DNA from: Saccharopolyspora kobensis
GTDB lineage: Bacteria; Actinomycetota; Actinomycetes; Mycobacteriales; Pseudonocardiaceae
NCBI RefSeq assembly: GCF_900108315.1
Contig: NZ_FNVB01000013.1
Span: 1 to 64,000, forward strand
Length of the DNA stretch: 64,000 nucleotides
Direction: 5' to 3'
Position 1 is the stretch's first letter. Every line of letters starts with the position of its first letter. The position numbers and the translations under genes are program-made. Shown here in pieces: positions 1-8,576 of the stretch. The notes under the pieces are model-generated. The model ran no database searches. It saw nothing but the letters and a program-made list of their open reading frames with translations, and was not told the DNA's origin.

Positions 1-29
1 TTTCCTGCCCTGTTGGGTGGGGGTGAGGG

Positions 30-149
30 TTGTCGGTGGCGATGGCGGGGAGGGTCCGCCCGGTCCCATTCCGAACCCGGTAGCTAAGCTCCCCAGCGCT
101 GATGGTACTGCACTCGACAGAGTGTGGGAGAGTAAGACACCGCCGACAC
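30..149 (+). rRNA. rrf: 5S ribosomal RNA
   Basis: About 120 nt with the 5S architecture. The 5' end TGTCGGTGGC pairs with GCCGACA at the 3' end to form helix I. The conserved loop segment CCCATTCCGAACCCGG and the GTGGGAGAGTA motif near the 3' end are both present. A strong terminator follows at once, so this is the last gene of an rRNA operon whose 16S and 23S lie upstream of the window. Exact ends are uncertain by a few bases. Confidence 0.95.
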
Positions 150-158
150 ACTAATTGA

Positions 159-207
159 GAGAGGCCCCTCTTTCACCGGTTCCGACCGGCTGAAAGAGGG
201 GCCTCTC
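159..207 (+). terminator. rRNA operon terminator
   Basis: A perfect 17-bp stem (159-175 with 191-207) closes a 15-nt loop and is followed by CCC and five T residues. This is a classical intrinsic terminator, unusually strong for this GC range, and it ends the rrn transcript. Confidence 0.93.
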
Positions 208-295
208 CCCTTTTTACGCGGATGGTTTCCGCTCCTGATCATCCTCGTGCGGGGAACCCGGGCTGACCGGGTTTCCCGCACGAGGAACTCCGGTG

Positions 296-1057
296 TCAGG
301 ACAGCTTGCGGCGGAGGAGCTCGAAGCAGAGCACCGCGGCGGCGCTGGCGACGTTGAGCGATTCCACGTCGCCGGCCATCGGGATGGCCAGCGGCTGGGC
401 GATCCGGGACTGGACCTCCTCGGACAGCCCTGCGGTCTCGCTGCCCAGCACGAACACCGCACGCGAACCGAAGTCGGTGTTGTAGATGGTGTCGGTGGCG
501 TCGGCCTCCAGCGCGTACAGCGGATATCCCGCGTCGCTGAGCATCTCCGCGGCTTCGCCCGCGGTGCGGGAGCGCAGCACCGGCGCGTGGAACGCGACTC
601 CGGCCGAGGCCTTGATGACCAGCGGGTCGAGGCCGGCGACGCCGCGGTGCGGCACCACGATGCCGTCGATCCCGGCGGCGGTCGCGGTGCGCAGGATCAT
701 GCCGACGTTGGCGGGTGTCGTCAGCCCGTCCAGCAGCAGGATCGTGCCCGGGGCTTTGGCCGGGTCTTCGAGCGCATCGGAGAGCGGGCGCATCTTGCGG
801 GCCACCACGTCGGCCAGCACGCCCTGGTCGTGGCGGCCGTTGCCGGCCAGCACCTTCACCCGGTGCGCGCTGGCCCGCTGGACGCGGACCGCGCGGTCGG
901 CCGCGGCCTCCTTGATCTCCTCGATCACCGGTCCCCGCAGGCCCTCGGCCAGGACCACCTTGTCGACGCGGAGGTCGCGGTCGGCCAGCGCCTCCAGCAC
1001 GGGCTTGCGGCCGTAAACGGTCAGGAATCGGTCTTTCGGGGAAACTTCGCTGGTCAC
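296..1057 (-). CDS. TrmH/SpoU-family RNA 2'-O-ribose methyltransferase (RlmB-like)
   Basis: About 253 residues. It transfers a methyl group from S-adenosylmethionine to a ribose 2'-OH in rRNA or tRNA. The three SpoU signatures are visible in the C-terminal half: LTTPANVGMILRTA (motif 1), FVLGSETAGLS (motif 2) and IPMAGDVESLNVASAAAV (motif 3, part of the trefoil-knot SAM site). The N-terminal ~90 residues match the small SpoU substrate-binding domain. The start is taken as GTG at 1057; an in-frame GTG at 1072 is possible and neither has a clear Shine-Dalgarno. It sits beside the rRNA operon, but the exact target nucleotide cannot be read from the sequence. Confidence 0.85.
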   Translation of the reverse strand: MTSEVSPKDRFLTVYGRKPVLEALADRDLRVDKVVLAEGLRGPVIEEIKEAAADRAVRVQRASAHRVKVLAGNGRHDQGVLADVVARKMRPLSDALEDPAKAPGTILLLDGLTTPANVGMILRTATAAGIDGIVVPHRGVAGLDPLVIKASAGVAFHAPVLRSRTAGEAAEMLSDAGYPLYALEADATDTIYNTDFGSRAVFVLGSETAGLSEEVQSRIAQPLAIPMAGDVESLNVASAAAVLCFELLRRKLS

Positions 1058-1138
1058 GGAAGCAAGTGTCACATGCGGTGCGGCGCGGCAGACGACTGGA
1101 GCCCTCGGGCTCCGGCGGATGTGTGCCAGGATCGCGGC

Positions 1139-2575
1139 ATGCCCGATCGTCTCTCCGCCGTCGACGCGTCCTTCCTCTACTTGGAGGACTACACCACGCC
1201 GATGCACGTCGGTGGTGTCGCGGTGTTCCGGCGCCCGCGCAGCGGCTTCGACTACGACCGGGTGCTGTCGCTGATCGACCGCAGGCTGGGTCTGGTGCCG
1301 CGCTACCGGCAGCGGGTGCAGCAGGTCCCGGGCAGGTTGGCGAGGCCGGTGTGGGTGGACGACCAGGACTTCGACCTGACCTACCACGTCCGCCGCTCCG
1401 CGCTGCCCAAGCCCGGCAGCGATGAGCAGCTGCACGACCTGGCCGCCCGGTTGATGTCGCGCAAGCTCGACCACACCCGCCCGCTCTGGGAGGTGTACCT
1501 GGTGGAGGGCCTGTCGAAGAACCGGGTGGCGGTGATCACCAAGACGCACCAGGCGATGGTGGACGGCATCGGCGCGATCGACATCGGCCAGGTGATCTTC
1601 GACGTGGCGCGCAACCGGGAGATCCCGGATCCCGACGAGCTGTGGATGCCGCGCCCGGAACCGAGCGCCGCCGAGCTGGTGGTGGAGGCGGTGACCGATG
1701 CCGTGCAGCGTCCGGGCGAGGTGGTCGAGAACGTCCGCGCGGCGATGGTGGACGTGACGGCCACGGTGCAGAAGGTCTCCCGTGCGTTGGGCGGAGTGGC
1801 GTCGGCCCTGCGCACCGCCGTGGTGCCCGCGCCCAGCGGACCGTTGAACGCGCCTACTTCGACGCAGCGCCGGTTCGCGGTGGCGCGGGCGAAGCTCGAC
1901 GACTTCCGCGCGGTCCGGCGGGCGCACGGCAGCACGGTCAACGACGTGGTGCTGGCGGTCGTCACCGGCGCGCTGCGGAACTGGTTGATGTCGCGCGGTG
2001 AAGTGGTCGCGCCGTCGACCACGGTTCGCGCGATGGTCCCGGTGTCGGTGCGCTCCGACGACGCCGAGGCGCGGGCCACCTACCCGGAGACGGGCAGCCT
2101 GCCGGTCGGCTCGGTCGGCAACAAGGTCTCGGCGTACCTGGTGGACCTGCCGGTCGGGGAGGGCAACCCGACGGTCCGGTTGCACCAGGTCAGCCATGCC
2201 ATGCGAGCGCACGCCGAATCCGGCCAGTCGGTGGCGGCCGGGGCTCTGGCGAAGGTGTCCGGGTTCGCACCGCCGACGCTGCACGCCCTCGGGGCGCGTG
2301 TCGCCAACCAGCTCTCGGACCGGCTGTTCAACGTCCTGGTGACGAACGTTCCCGGACCGCAGGTGCCGTTGTACGCGGCGGGGGCGAGGATGGTGGAGAT
2401 GTTCCCGGTGGTGCCGCTGGCGAAGAACCAGTCGCTGTCGATCGGCGTGACCTCCTACGACGGCGGCGTCTACTTCGGGCTGAACGCGGATCGGGACGCG
2501 ATGCCCGATGTGGACGTGCTGGCGGCGATGATCGGAGAAGCGGTGGACGAGATGATCGGCACGGTCGAGGGGTGA
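1139..2575 (+). CDS. WS/DGAT-family O-acyltransferase (wax ester / triacylglycerol synthase)
   Basis: 478 residues beginning MPDRLSAVDASFLYLED, the usual N-terminus of the family. It is expected to transfer fatty acyl groups from acyl-CoA to diacylglycerol or a fatty alcohol, feeding triacylglycerol or wax storage. The catalytic HHxxxDG motif appears here as THQAMVDG near residue 142, so the first His is replaced by Thr while the catalytic second His and the DG are kept. NVLVTNVPGPQVP near residue 400 is the conserved C-terminal family motif. The neighbouring DUF6912 gene is a conserved partner in actinobacterial genomes. Confidence 0.85.
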   Translation: MPDRLSAVDASFLYLEDYTTPMHVGGVAVFRRPRSGFDYDRVLSLIDRRLGLVPRYRQRVQQVPGRLARPVWVDDQDFDLTYHVRRSALPKPGSDEQLHDLAARLMSRKLDHTRPLWEVYLVEGLSKNRVAVITKTHQAMVDGIGAIDIGQVIFDVARNREIPDPDELWMPRPEPSAAELVVEAVTDAVQRPGEVVENVRAAMVDVTATVQKVSRALGGVASALRTAVVPAPSGPLNAPTSTQRRFAVARAKLDDFRAVRRAHGSTVNDVVLAVVTGALRNWLMSRGEVVAPSTTVRAMVPVSVRSDDAEARATYPETGSLPVGSVGNKVSAYLVDLPVGEGNPTVRLHQVSHAMRAHAESGQSVAAGALAKVSGFAPPTLHALGARVANQLSDRLFNVLVTNVPGPQVPLYAAGARMVEMFPVVPLAKNQSLSIGVTSYDGGVYFGLNADRDAMPDVDVLAAMIGEAVDEMIGTVEG

Positions 2576-2655
2576 GGGCGTGCCCGCACCGCGCGTTCTG
2601 CGAGCCTTGTCGGTGATGCAGTGGCAGTAGAGGAAATGATGAGGATGGTCGAGGC

Positions 2656-3147
2656 ATGAGGGTTTACCTGCCTGCCACGCTGCCGATGCTTCGGCAACTG
2701 GCGGAAGACAAGCAGCTGCAGCCGCTGGGAGGAACCGCGTTCGCGCTGACGCCCGCCCTGCGCGAGTCCTACGCCAGCGGTGACACCGAAGAGCTCGAGT
2801 ACGCCGCGATGCGGGAGGCCGCGCGTGCGTCGCTGCGGTTGATCGCCGGTGAGGAGAAGCCCGAACCGCGCCGCGTCGTGATCTCCGCCGACGTGGACGA
2901 GGTGACGCTGCGCCCGGACCTGGACCACGCGGTGGTGAAGGTCTCCGGGCCGGTTCAGTGGAAGCAGATCGCCGCGGTGCACGTGGACGCGGCGGAAGCG
3001 GAGGACGCGGTGCGCGCGGCGGCGGAGGTGATCGACGCCGCCGATCTCGGCGATCCGGATGCCGAGTTCGCGCTCGGCGACGCCGAGGACCACGAACTCG
3101 CCTGGTACGCGCCGCAGGAAGTGCCGTTCCTGCTGGAGCTCATGTAG
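2656..3147 (+). CDS. Conserved actinobacterial protein, DUF6912 family
   Basis: 163 residues starting MRVYLPATLPMLRQL, which resembles the actinobacterial DUF6912 family of unknown function. No signal peptide, membrane segment or catalytic motif is visible; the C-terminus is acidic (DLGDPDAEFALGDAEDHELAWYAPQE). It follows the WS/DGAT gene by 80 bp on the same strand and could be co-transcribed with it. Family assignment is from pattern recall; no function is proposed. Confidence 0.75.
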   Translation: MRVYLPATLPMLRQLAEDKQLQPLGGTAFALTPALRESYASGDTEELEYAAMREAARASLRLIAGEEKPEPRRVVISADVDEVTLRPDLDHAVVKVSGPVQWKQIAAVHVDAAEAEDAVRAAAEVIDAADLGDPDAEFALGDAEDHELAWYAPQEVPFLLELM

Positions 3148-3153
3148 TGCGGT

Positions 3154-3190
3154 GCCTCCGCCGGGCGGTGCCGGACCGCCCGGCGGAGGC
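3154..3190. terminator. Bidirectional terminator hairpin between convergent genes
   Basis: A perfect 16-bp GC stem (3154-3169 with 3175-3190) has a 5-nt loop. It lies between the convergent ends of the DUF6912 gene and the lipoprotein gene. There is no T run, so termination would rely on the hairpin alone, as is common in high-GC actinomycetes. Confidence 0.75.
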
Positions 3191-3199
3191 CGGCCGGCA

Positions 3200-4000
3200 T
3201 CAGCCGGGCATGCCCGGGATGCTCGGCATGTCCTGGACCTGCTCGGCGGGCGGCACGGTGATCTGCACCGGCTTGCCCCAGTCCGAGTAGCGCATGCTCA
3301 GCTGGCTCTCCGGGATCTCCTGGCCCTGGAACTTCAGCGCCGGCGTGGTCGAGTCGATCTTCACCGGCAGCCCGTCGGAGTCGACCCAGACGGTCTGCTT
3401 GAGCTCGGTGACGCCCGAGTCCAGCATGATCTTCAGGCCCGCCTGCTGGGCCCCGCTGGCGTTGGCGGACGCCTGCTGGAGGTCGGTCGTGACCTCGTAG
3501 CGGGTCGTGTCCTTGCCGTCGACCTGCTCCTCGGAGGTCGAGGTGATGGTGGAGCCGGCGGGCAGCATGGCCTCGAAGTCGCCGATCTTGCCCAGCTCGC
3601 CGAACTGCTGGGCCATCTCGTCGTTCGCGGGCACCTTCAGCCACGGCTTGCTCGGGTCACCGCCGAGCTGCGCCAGCTGCGGGCTCTTCATGAAGATGCC
3701 GTCGGTGGTGACCACCATCTCGGAGGGACCGCCGGTGCAGCCCATCGCGGTCTTCTCGACGTCCACCTCGCACTTCATGCTGGCGTACAGCTGGGCGATC
3801 GGCCCGGTGCCCGCGAAGGAGACGGTGACCGTCTTCTGCTCGTCCATGCTGGTCTTCGCCGTCTTGACCAGCGACGAGATGTCCTTGATCGGGGCGGTGT
3901 CCCCGGCGGCGGGCGTTCCGGTGGGCGTTCCGCCCTGGCTGCACGCCCCGAGGGTGGCTGCCAGCGCGGCAGCGGTGAGGGCGGTGGCGATGCGACGCAC
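3200..4000 (-). CDS. Secreted lipoprotein, LppX/LprG-like (LolA-type fold)
   Basis: 266 residues with a type II signal peptide: MRR, a hydrophobic stretch, then lipobox LGAC with lipidated Cys at residue 20. The mature part has the features of actinobacterial LppX/LprG/DUF6612 lipoproteins: repeated beta-strand segments, a central STITSTSEEQVDGKDTTRYEV strand pair and a C-terminal YSDWGKPVQITVPP. Such proteins sit on the outer face of the membrane and carry lipids or act as accessory factors. A paralogue lies immediately upstream on the same strand (4099-4944) with the same RYEL...YRDWGAPVEIPVPP ending. The ligand is unknown. Confidence 0.8.
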   Translation of the reverse strand: MRRIATALTAAALAATLGACSQGGTPTGTPAAGDTAPIKDISSLVKTAKTSMDEQKTVTVSFAGTGPIAQLYASMKCEVDVEKTAMGCTGGPSEMVVTTDGIFMKSPQLAQLGGDPSKPWLKVPANDEMAQQFGELGKIGDFEAMLPAGSTITSTSEEQVDGKDTTRYEVTTDLQQASANASGAQQAGLKIMLDSGVTELKQTVWVDSDGLPVKIDSTTPALKFQGQEIPESQLSMRYSDWGKPVQITVPPAEQVQDMPSIPGMPG

Positions 4001-4098
4001 GAGTGGTCCTCTCTGAATGGACAGATCAATACTCGGAACGTAGCAGCGCGCTGATCCGGTCAGTTGTGCTTTCGCGGCGAATGTGGGCTATGTCGGTG

Positions 4099-4944
4099 TC
4101 AGCGCGGCGGGCCCTCCTGGAACACGCCGATCTGGTAAGCCGGGGGCACCGGGATCTCGACGGGTGCGCCCCAGTCGCGGTAGGTCGAGGTCAGCGACAC
4201 CTGGCCGGCCTGGGCGACCTGGCCGGTGGCCGCGAACCGCGCGGGCAGCCCGGATTCGTCCAGCCACAGCTGGTACTCCAGCTCGGGTTCGCCGGAGTCC
4301 GCGGCCTTGCGGTACCGGGTCCGCTGCTGCGGATCGGTGGCCACGTCGGCGGCTTGCGCGGTGACGATGCGCAGCTCGTAGCGGGTCGCGGGCCTGCCGT
4401 CGACCTGGTCGGGCGCGCTGCTCTGGATCCGGGTGGCCCGCTCGACACCGCTGAAGGTGGCGCGCGGGTCGACGGCCTCGTGCACCTGGTCCAGGGCTGG
4501 CCCGAGCAGCTTGGAACCGAAATCGCCCGCACCGGGGGAGATGCGCAGCCAGGGCTTGTCCGGCGCCGGGCGGGCCAGCGGCGTCTGCAGGTAGCCGACG
4601 CCGTCCACGATGGACAGGTTGAGCCGCTGCGGCGGCTGGTTCCGGACGTTGCGGGTCTGGCCGTCGAGCGCGAGATCGGCTTGCGGGCCGCGGTAGCGGA
4701 CGACGCCGTCGGCGGTGAGCTCGCCGACCACGCCGAGGCTTCCGCGCACCTCGCTGCGGGTGCTGCCGCGTTCGCTGATCTTGCTGATCACCTGGGACAG
4801 CACGGCGTCGGCTGCGGGACGGGGATCTGGGTTGGCGGCCAGTGCGTTCGTCGGCACCGGGGGTTCTCCGGCGCATCCGGCGGTTGCTGCGATCAGGGCG
4901 AGACCAGCGGAGATCACCGCGGTCCTGGTGCGGGCTCGGGACAT
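4099..4944 (-). CDS. Secreted lipoprotein, paralogue of the 3200-4000 gene
   Basis: 281 residues with a signal peptide and lipobox ATAGC (Cys 24). Its ending, TYRDWGAPVEIPVPPAYQIG, parallels the neighbour's MRYSDWGKPVQITVPP, and both carry VDG..ATRYEL-type strands, so the pair looks like a tandem duplication that then diverged. It probably has the same LolA-like lipid-carrier fold. Both genes run in the same direction with ~100 bp between them and may form an operon. No catalytic residues are evident. Confidence 0.78.
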   Translation of the reverse strand: MSRARTRTAVISAGLALIAATAGCAGEPPVPTNALAANPDPRPAADAVLSQVISKISERGSTRSEVRGSLGVVGELTADGVVRYRGPQADLALDGQTRNVRNQPPQRLNLSIVDGVGYLQTPLARPAPDKPWLRISPGAGDFGSKLLGPALDQVHEAVDPRATFSGVERATRIQSSAPDQVDGRPATRYELRIVTAQAADVATDPQQRTRYRKAADSGEPELEYQLWLDESGLPARFAATGQVAQAGQVSLTSTYRDWGAPVEIPVPPAYQIGVFQEGPPR

Positions 4945-5128
4945 CGGGCACGCTCCTCGGGCCGTTGTCGGCTCTTGGGCTCGTGCGGCGGGAACCGCAC
5001 GACGGCCTGCGTGAGCTGCGGAAACATCAACTTCTCACACCGGCCACGCGACCACGCTAACAACGAAGTCGTCACGCCACAGGGGACGATCGCCGCTCTA
5101 AAGGAGGAAATACTGGGGTTTTCCGGTG

Positions 5129-6133
5129 TCAGGCGTCGTCGAGCCCGGCGCGGGAACGCAGCAGGCGGCGCAGCGAGGCGAGCTGCTCCAGCCCGCCGCC
5201 GTCGGCCGCGAAGGTGTCCAGGTGGCAGTCCGGGTCGTCGGATCCACCGAGGTGCCCGCAGTTCGGCGGGCATTCCTCGGCAGCTGCCGAGAAGCCCTCG
5301 AAAGCCGCGATCACGTCGTCGGCGGTGACGTGCGCCAGCCCGAACGAGCGGATGCCCGGGGTGTCGACCACCCAGCCCCGCTCCGGCAGCGGCAGGGCGA
5401 CCGCCGAGGTGGAGGTGTGCCGTCCCTTGCCGACCCCGCTGACCTCGCCGGTCGCCCGGTCGGCGGTCGGGACCAGCTGGTTGACCAGAGTCGACTTGCC
5501 GACGCCGGAGTGGCCGACCAGCGCGGACACCCGGTCGGCGAGCAGCTCGCGCAGCTGCGCGGGATCTTCGCCGAGGCGGGTGATCGTGATCGGCATGTCC
5601 AGCGAGGAGTAGATCTTGATCCACTCGCCGGGGTCGGCGAGGTCGGCCTTGGTCAGGCAGAGCACCGGTGAGAGCCCGCCGGCGTAGGCGGCGACCAGGC
5701 AGCGGTCGATGAAGCCCGGTCGCGGCTGCGGGTCGGCGAGCGCGGTGACGATGACCAGCTGCTCGGCGTTGGCCACCACCACCCGTTCGTACGGGTCGGT
5801 GTCGTCGGCGGTGCGGCGCAGCACGCTGCTCCGCTCGGAGACGCGCACGATCCGGGCCAGCGTGTCGGGCTTCCCGGAGGTGTCGCCGACCAGGTCCACC
5901 AGGTCGCCGACGACCACCGGGGTCCGGCCGAGTTCGCGGGCGCGCATGGCGGTGACGATCCGGTCCGGAGAACCGTCCAGCGCGCAGGTCCAGCGGCCGC
6001 GGTCGACGGCGACGACCATGGCGGCCTCGGCGTCGGCGTGCTTCGGGCGCTGCTTGCTGCGCGGTCGGCTGCCCCGCCCGGGGCGCACCCGCACGTCGGA
6101 CTCGTCGAGGTGGCTCCAGCCCCGCTTGCTCAT
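5129..6133 (-). CDS. rsgA: Ribosome small-subunit-dependent GTPase RsgA
   Basis: 334 residues. RsgA is a circularly permuted GTPase that checks late maturation of the 30S subunit. Visible motifs in permuted order are G4 TKAD (161-164), G1 GHSGVGKS (207-214) and G3 DTPG (257-260), followed by a C-terminal zinc site with Cys 288, Cys 292, His 294 and Cys 303. An OB-fold region precedes the G domain. ATG at 6133 is chosen because GGAGG lies ~8 nt upstream. It starts 16 bp after the aroA stop, so the two genes form an operon, an arrangement also found in mycobacteria. Confidence 0.95.
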   Translation of the reverse strand: MSKRGWSHLDESDVRVRPGRGSRPRSKQRPKHADAEAAMVVAVDRGRWTCALDGSPDRIVTAMRARELGRTPVVVGDLVDLVGDTSGKPDTLARIVRVSERSSVLRRTADDTDPYERVVVANAEQLVIVTALADPQPRPGFIDRCLVAAYAGGLSPVLCLTKADLADPGEWIKIYSSLDMPITITRLGEDPAQLRELLADRVSALVGHSGVGKSTLVNQLVPTADRATGEVSGVGKGRHTSTSAVALPLPERGWVVDTPGIRSFGLAHVTADDVIAAFEGFSAAAEECPPNCGHLGGSDDPDCHLDTFAADGGGLEQLASLRRLLRSRAGLDDA

Positions 6134-6149
6134 CGGTTCGCCTCCGAGC

Positions 6150-7418
6150 TCACACCGCGCCTCCGAGCATCGCCGACCACATCCCCGGGAAGTCGGGGAT
6201 CGTCTTGCCGGTCGTGGCGATGTCCTCGACCAGCACCCCGGGAACCCGCAGCCCGAGGATCGCACCGGCGGTGGCCATCCGGTGATCGGCGTAGGAGTGC
6301 CAGCTCCCGCCGGTCAGCGGCCGGGGCTCGATGACCAGCCCGTCCTCGGTCTGCTCGACGGCGCCGCCCAGCTTGGTCAGCTCGGTCTGCAGCGCGGCGA
6401 GCCGGTCGGTCTCGTGCCCGCGCAGGTGCGCGATGCCGCGCAGCTGGGAACGGCCGTTCGCGAGCGCGGCCAGCGCGGCGACGGTGGGGGTGAGCTCGCC
6501 GACGTCGTGCAGGTCGAGGTCGACGGCGTCGAGCTCGGCGGGGCCGGAGACGGTCAGGCCCTCGTCGGTGAGCTGCACCTGCGCGCCCATCCGGGCGAGG
6601 ATGTCGCGGATCGCGTCCCCGGCCTGCGTGGTCCGCGCCGGCCAGCCGGGGACGGTCACGGTTCCGCCGGTGGCGGCAGCGGCGGCGAGGAACGGTGTGG
6701 CGTTGGACAGATCCGGCTCGACGTCCAGGTCGAGCGCCCGGACGGGCCCCGGGAGCACGCGCCAGGTGTCGGCTTCCCGGTCGTCGACCTCGACACCGGC
6801 GGCGCGCAGCATCGCCACCGTCATCTCGATGTGCGGCAGCGACGGCACGGGCTCGCCCACGTGCCGGACCACGACGCCCTGCTCGAACCGCGGCGCCGAC
6901 AGCAGCAGCCCGGAGACGAACTGCGAGGACGCGGACGCGTCGATGGTCACCGAGCCGCCGGGCAGCTTCCCGGCGCCGCGGATCTGGAACGGCAGCGCAT
7001 CGCCGTCGACGTCGGCGCCGAGCGCGCGCAGCGCGTCCAGGACCGTGCCGAGCGGGCGCTTCCGGGCGTGCGGATCCCCGTCGAAGGTGATCAGCCCGGA
7101 GGCGAGTGCGGCCATCGGCGGCACGAATCGCATGACGGTGCCGGCCAACCCGCAGTCGACCTCGGCCGGTCCGCGCAGCGCGGCGGGAGTGACCTGCCAC
7201 GATCCGTCCGGCCCGTCCTGCACCCCGACGCCGAGCGCGCGCAGCGCGCCGGCCATCAGCTCGGTGTCCCGACTGCGCAGCGGAGCCCGCAGCGTCGAAG
7301 GGCCTTCGGCGAGCGCGGCGAGCACCAGGGCCCGATTGGTGATCGACTTCGAACCGGGCACCGGGACGGTCGCGCGCACCGCGCCGGTGGCGGTAGGAGC
7401 AGGCCAGAGCTGGGTCAT
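6150..7418 (-). CDS. aroA: 3-phosphoshikimate 1-carboxyvinyltransferase (EPSP synthase)
   Basis: 422 residues. It joins shikimate-3-phosphate and phosphoenolpyruvate in the sixth step of the shikimate pathway. Family signatures are PVPGSKSITNRALVLAALAEG near residue 20 (phosphate and S3P binding), GLAGTVMRFVPP near 90 (usually GNAGT), and HLRGHETDRLAAL, with YADHRMATAGAILG near the C-terminus. The start at 7418 puts MTQLW before the conserved core. The replacement of Asn by Leu in the GNAGT loop is common in actinobacteria. Its upstream region carries the first cluster of the 18-bp repeats. Confidence 0.95.
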   Translation of the reverse strand: MTQLWPAPTATGAVRATVPVPGSKSITNRALVLAALAEGPSTLRAPLRSRDTELMAGALRALGVGVQDGPDGSWQVTPAALRGPAEVDCGLAGTVMRFVPPMAALASGLITFDGDPHARKRPLGTVLDALRALGADVDGDALPFQIRGAGKLPGGSVTIDASASSQFVSGLLLSAPRFEQGVVVRHVGEPVPSLPHIEMTVAMLRAAGVEVDDREADTWRVLPGPVRALDLDVEPDLSNATPFLAAAAATGGTVTVPGWPARTTQAGDAIRDILARMGAQVQLTDEGLTVSGPAELDAVDLDLHDVGELTPTVAALAALANGRSQLRGIAHLRGHETDRLAALQTELTKLGGAVEQTEDGLVIEPRPLTGGSWHSYADHRMATAGAILGLRVPGVLVEDIATTGKTIPDFPGMWSAMLGGAV

Positions 7419-7532
7419 GAGGCAATGATCCCCCACCTCGCCCGGCGAATTCAGCGCCGGGGGCGCGTTGAGCACCGCGTGTTGGCCGAGTGGCCCGCCG
7501 TGGCAGCTGTGGCGCGGGCGGGGGTTGAAAGC

Positions 7533-7665
7533 ATGGGAACTTTCCTGTCAGGCGCCTCGGTCGGCGGTGCGAGCATGGGAACTTTCCTGTCACGGCAACG
7601 CGAGGATGGGCACTTTCCTGTCATCCGACCCGCTCGGCGCTGCGAGGATGGGAACCTTCCTGTCA
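7533..7665 (+). repeat. 18-bp intergenic repeat, cluster I (4 copies)
   Basis: Four direct copies of ATGGGAACYTTCCTGTCA begin at 7533, 7575, 7606 and 7648 (spacings 42, 31 and 42 bp). The third has C in place of A (GGGCAC). Copies 2-4 are preceded by GCGAGC or GCGAGG. The core GGAAnnTTCC is an imperfect dyad. The cluster fills the divergent gap between aroA and the first SOS-peptidase gene. No open frame of gene character covers it. Confidence 0.9.
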
Positions 7666-7773
7666 TCCGGCGCGAAGCGCGCGGAGATCTGCTCGCGTCG
7701 CTCGCCTGCGGCGATCCGGACTGCAAGGATGGGTTCGACACACCACCACGAGGTGACGGAGGTTCGGCCGGGC

Positions 7774-8538
7774 ATGTGCGGTAGGTACGCCTCCACGAAG
7801 GATCCGGGCAAGCTCGCGGCCGAGTTCGCCGCGCTGGACAGCACCGGCGGAGCCGCTCCCGGCGCGGACTTCAACGTCGCGCCGACCAAGCGGGTGCTGA
7901 CCGTGGTGCAGCGGCATCCGCAGGACGACGCCGGTGAGCGGGACTTGGAGCGGACCGAGCGCAGCATCCGCGTGATGCGCTGGGGCCTGGTGCCGATGTG
8001 GGCCAAGAGCAAGTCCATCGGCAGCCGGATGATCAACGCTAAGTCCGAGACGGTGACGACCAAGCCCGCGTTCCGCACGTCGATCAAGCGGTACCGGTGC
8101 CTGCTGCCCGCCGACGGCTGGTACGAGTGGAAGCGCGAGGGCGACCGCAAGCAGCCCTTCTTCATGACTTCCCCGGACGGCTCCAGCCTGGCGATGGCGG
8201 GCATCTTCGCGACCTGGCGCGATCCGCAGGTCGAGGACGCCGAGCCGCTGGTGACCTGCTCGGTGCTGACCACCAGCGCGGTCGGGCAGCTGTCGGAGGT
8301 GCACGATCGGATGCCGTTGCTGCTGCCGCCCGCGGCCTGGGAGCACTGGCTCGACCCGGACCAGCCGGACGTCACCGATCTGCTCGCCCCGCCGTCGGAG
8401 GAACTGGTGGCCGCGCTGGAGCTACGCCCGGTGTCCACCACGGTCAACAACGTCCGCAACAACGGTGCCGAGCTCGTCGAACGCGTGCCGCTCGACCCGC
8501 AACCGCAGGCGGTAGGTTTGGACCCCGGGCCGAGCTGA
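7774..8538 (+). CDS. SOS response-associated peptidase, HMCES/YedK family (copy 1)
   Basis: 254 residues. The family binds abasic sites in single-stranded DNA and forms a thiazolidine crosslink through Cys 2, shielding the lesion. The sequence starts MCGRYAS, as required for catalytic Cys 2. It keeps FNVAPT, the RWGLVP strand, MINAKSET, GWYEW and VHDRMP, whose His assists crosslink chemistry. The ATG at 7774 is fixed by this N-terminus and by GGAGG 11 nt upstream. A second, diverged copy lies 38 bp downstream. The M. tuberculosis neighbourhood has one such gene (Rv3226c) beside aroA. Confidence 0.92.
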   Translation: MCGRYASTKDPGKLAAEFAALDSTGGAAPGADFNVAPTKRVLTVVQRHPQDDAGERDLERTERSIRVMRWGLVPMWAKSKSIGSRMINAKSETVTTKPAFRTSIKRYRCLLPADGWYEWKREGDRKQPFFMTSPDGSSLAMAGIFATWRDPQVEDAEPLVTCSVLTTSAVGQLSEVHDRMPLLLPPAAWEHWLDPDQPDVTDLLAPPSEELVAALELRPVSTTVNNVRNNGAELVERVPLDPQPQAVGLDPGPS

Positions 8539-8576
8539 ACCGGCCCGAGGTGGAGCACGACGCGGGGTGAGTTCTG

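Noticed and set aside
7533..7665. CRISPR-like array in repeat cluster I
   Set aside because: Spacings are uneven (42, 31 and 42 bp), copies elsewhere are inverted, there is no leader or cas gene, and copies are scattered in six separate gaps.
7533..7750. A protein made of repeated MGTFLS motifs read through the 18-bp repeats
   Set aside because: The other strand and frames are equally open, copies occur in both orientations, and no ribosome binding site or domain is present. The repeat is better explained as non-coding.
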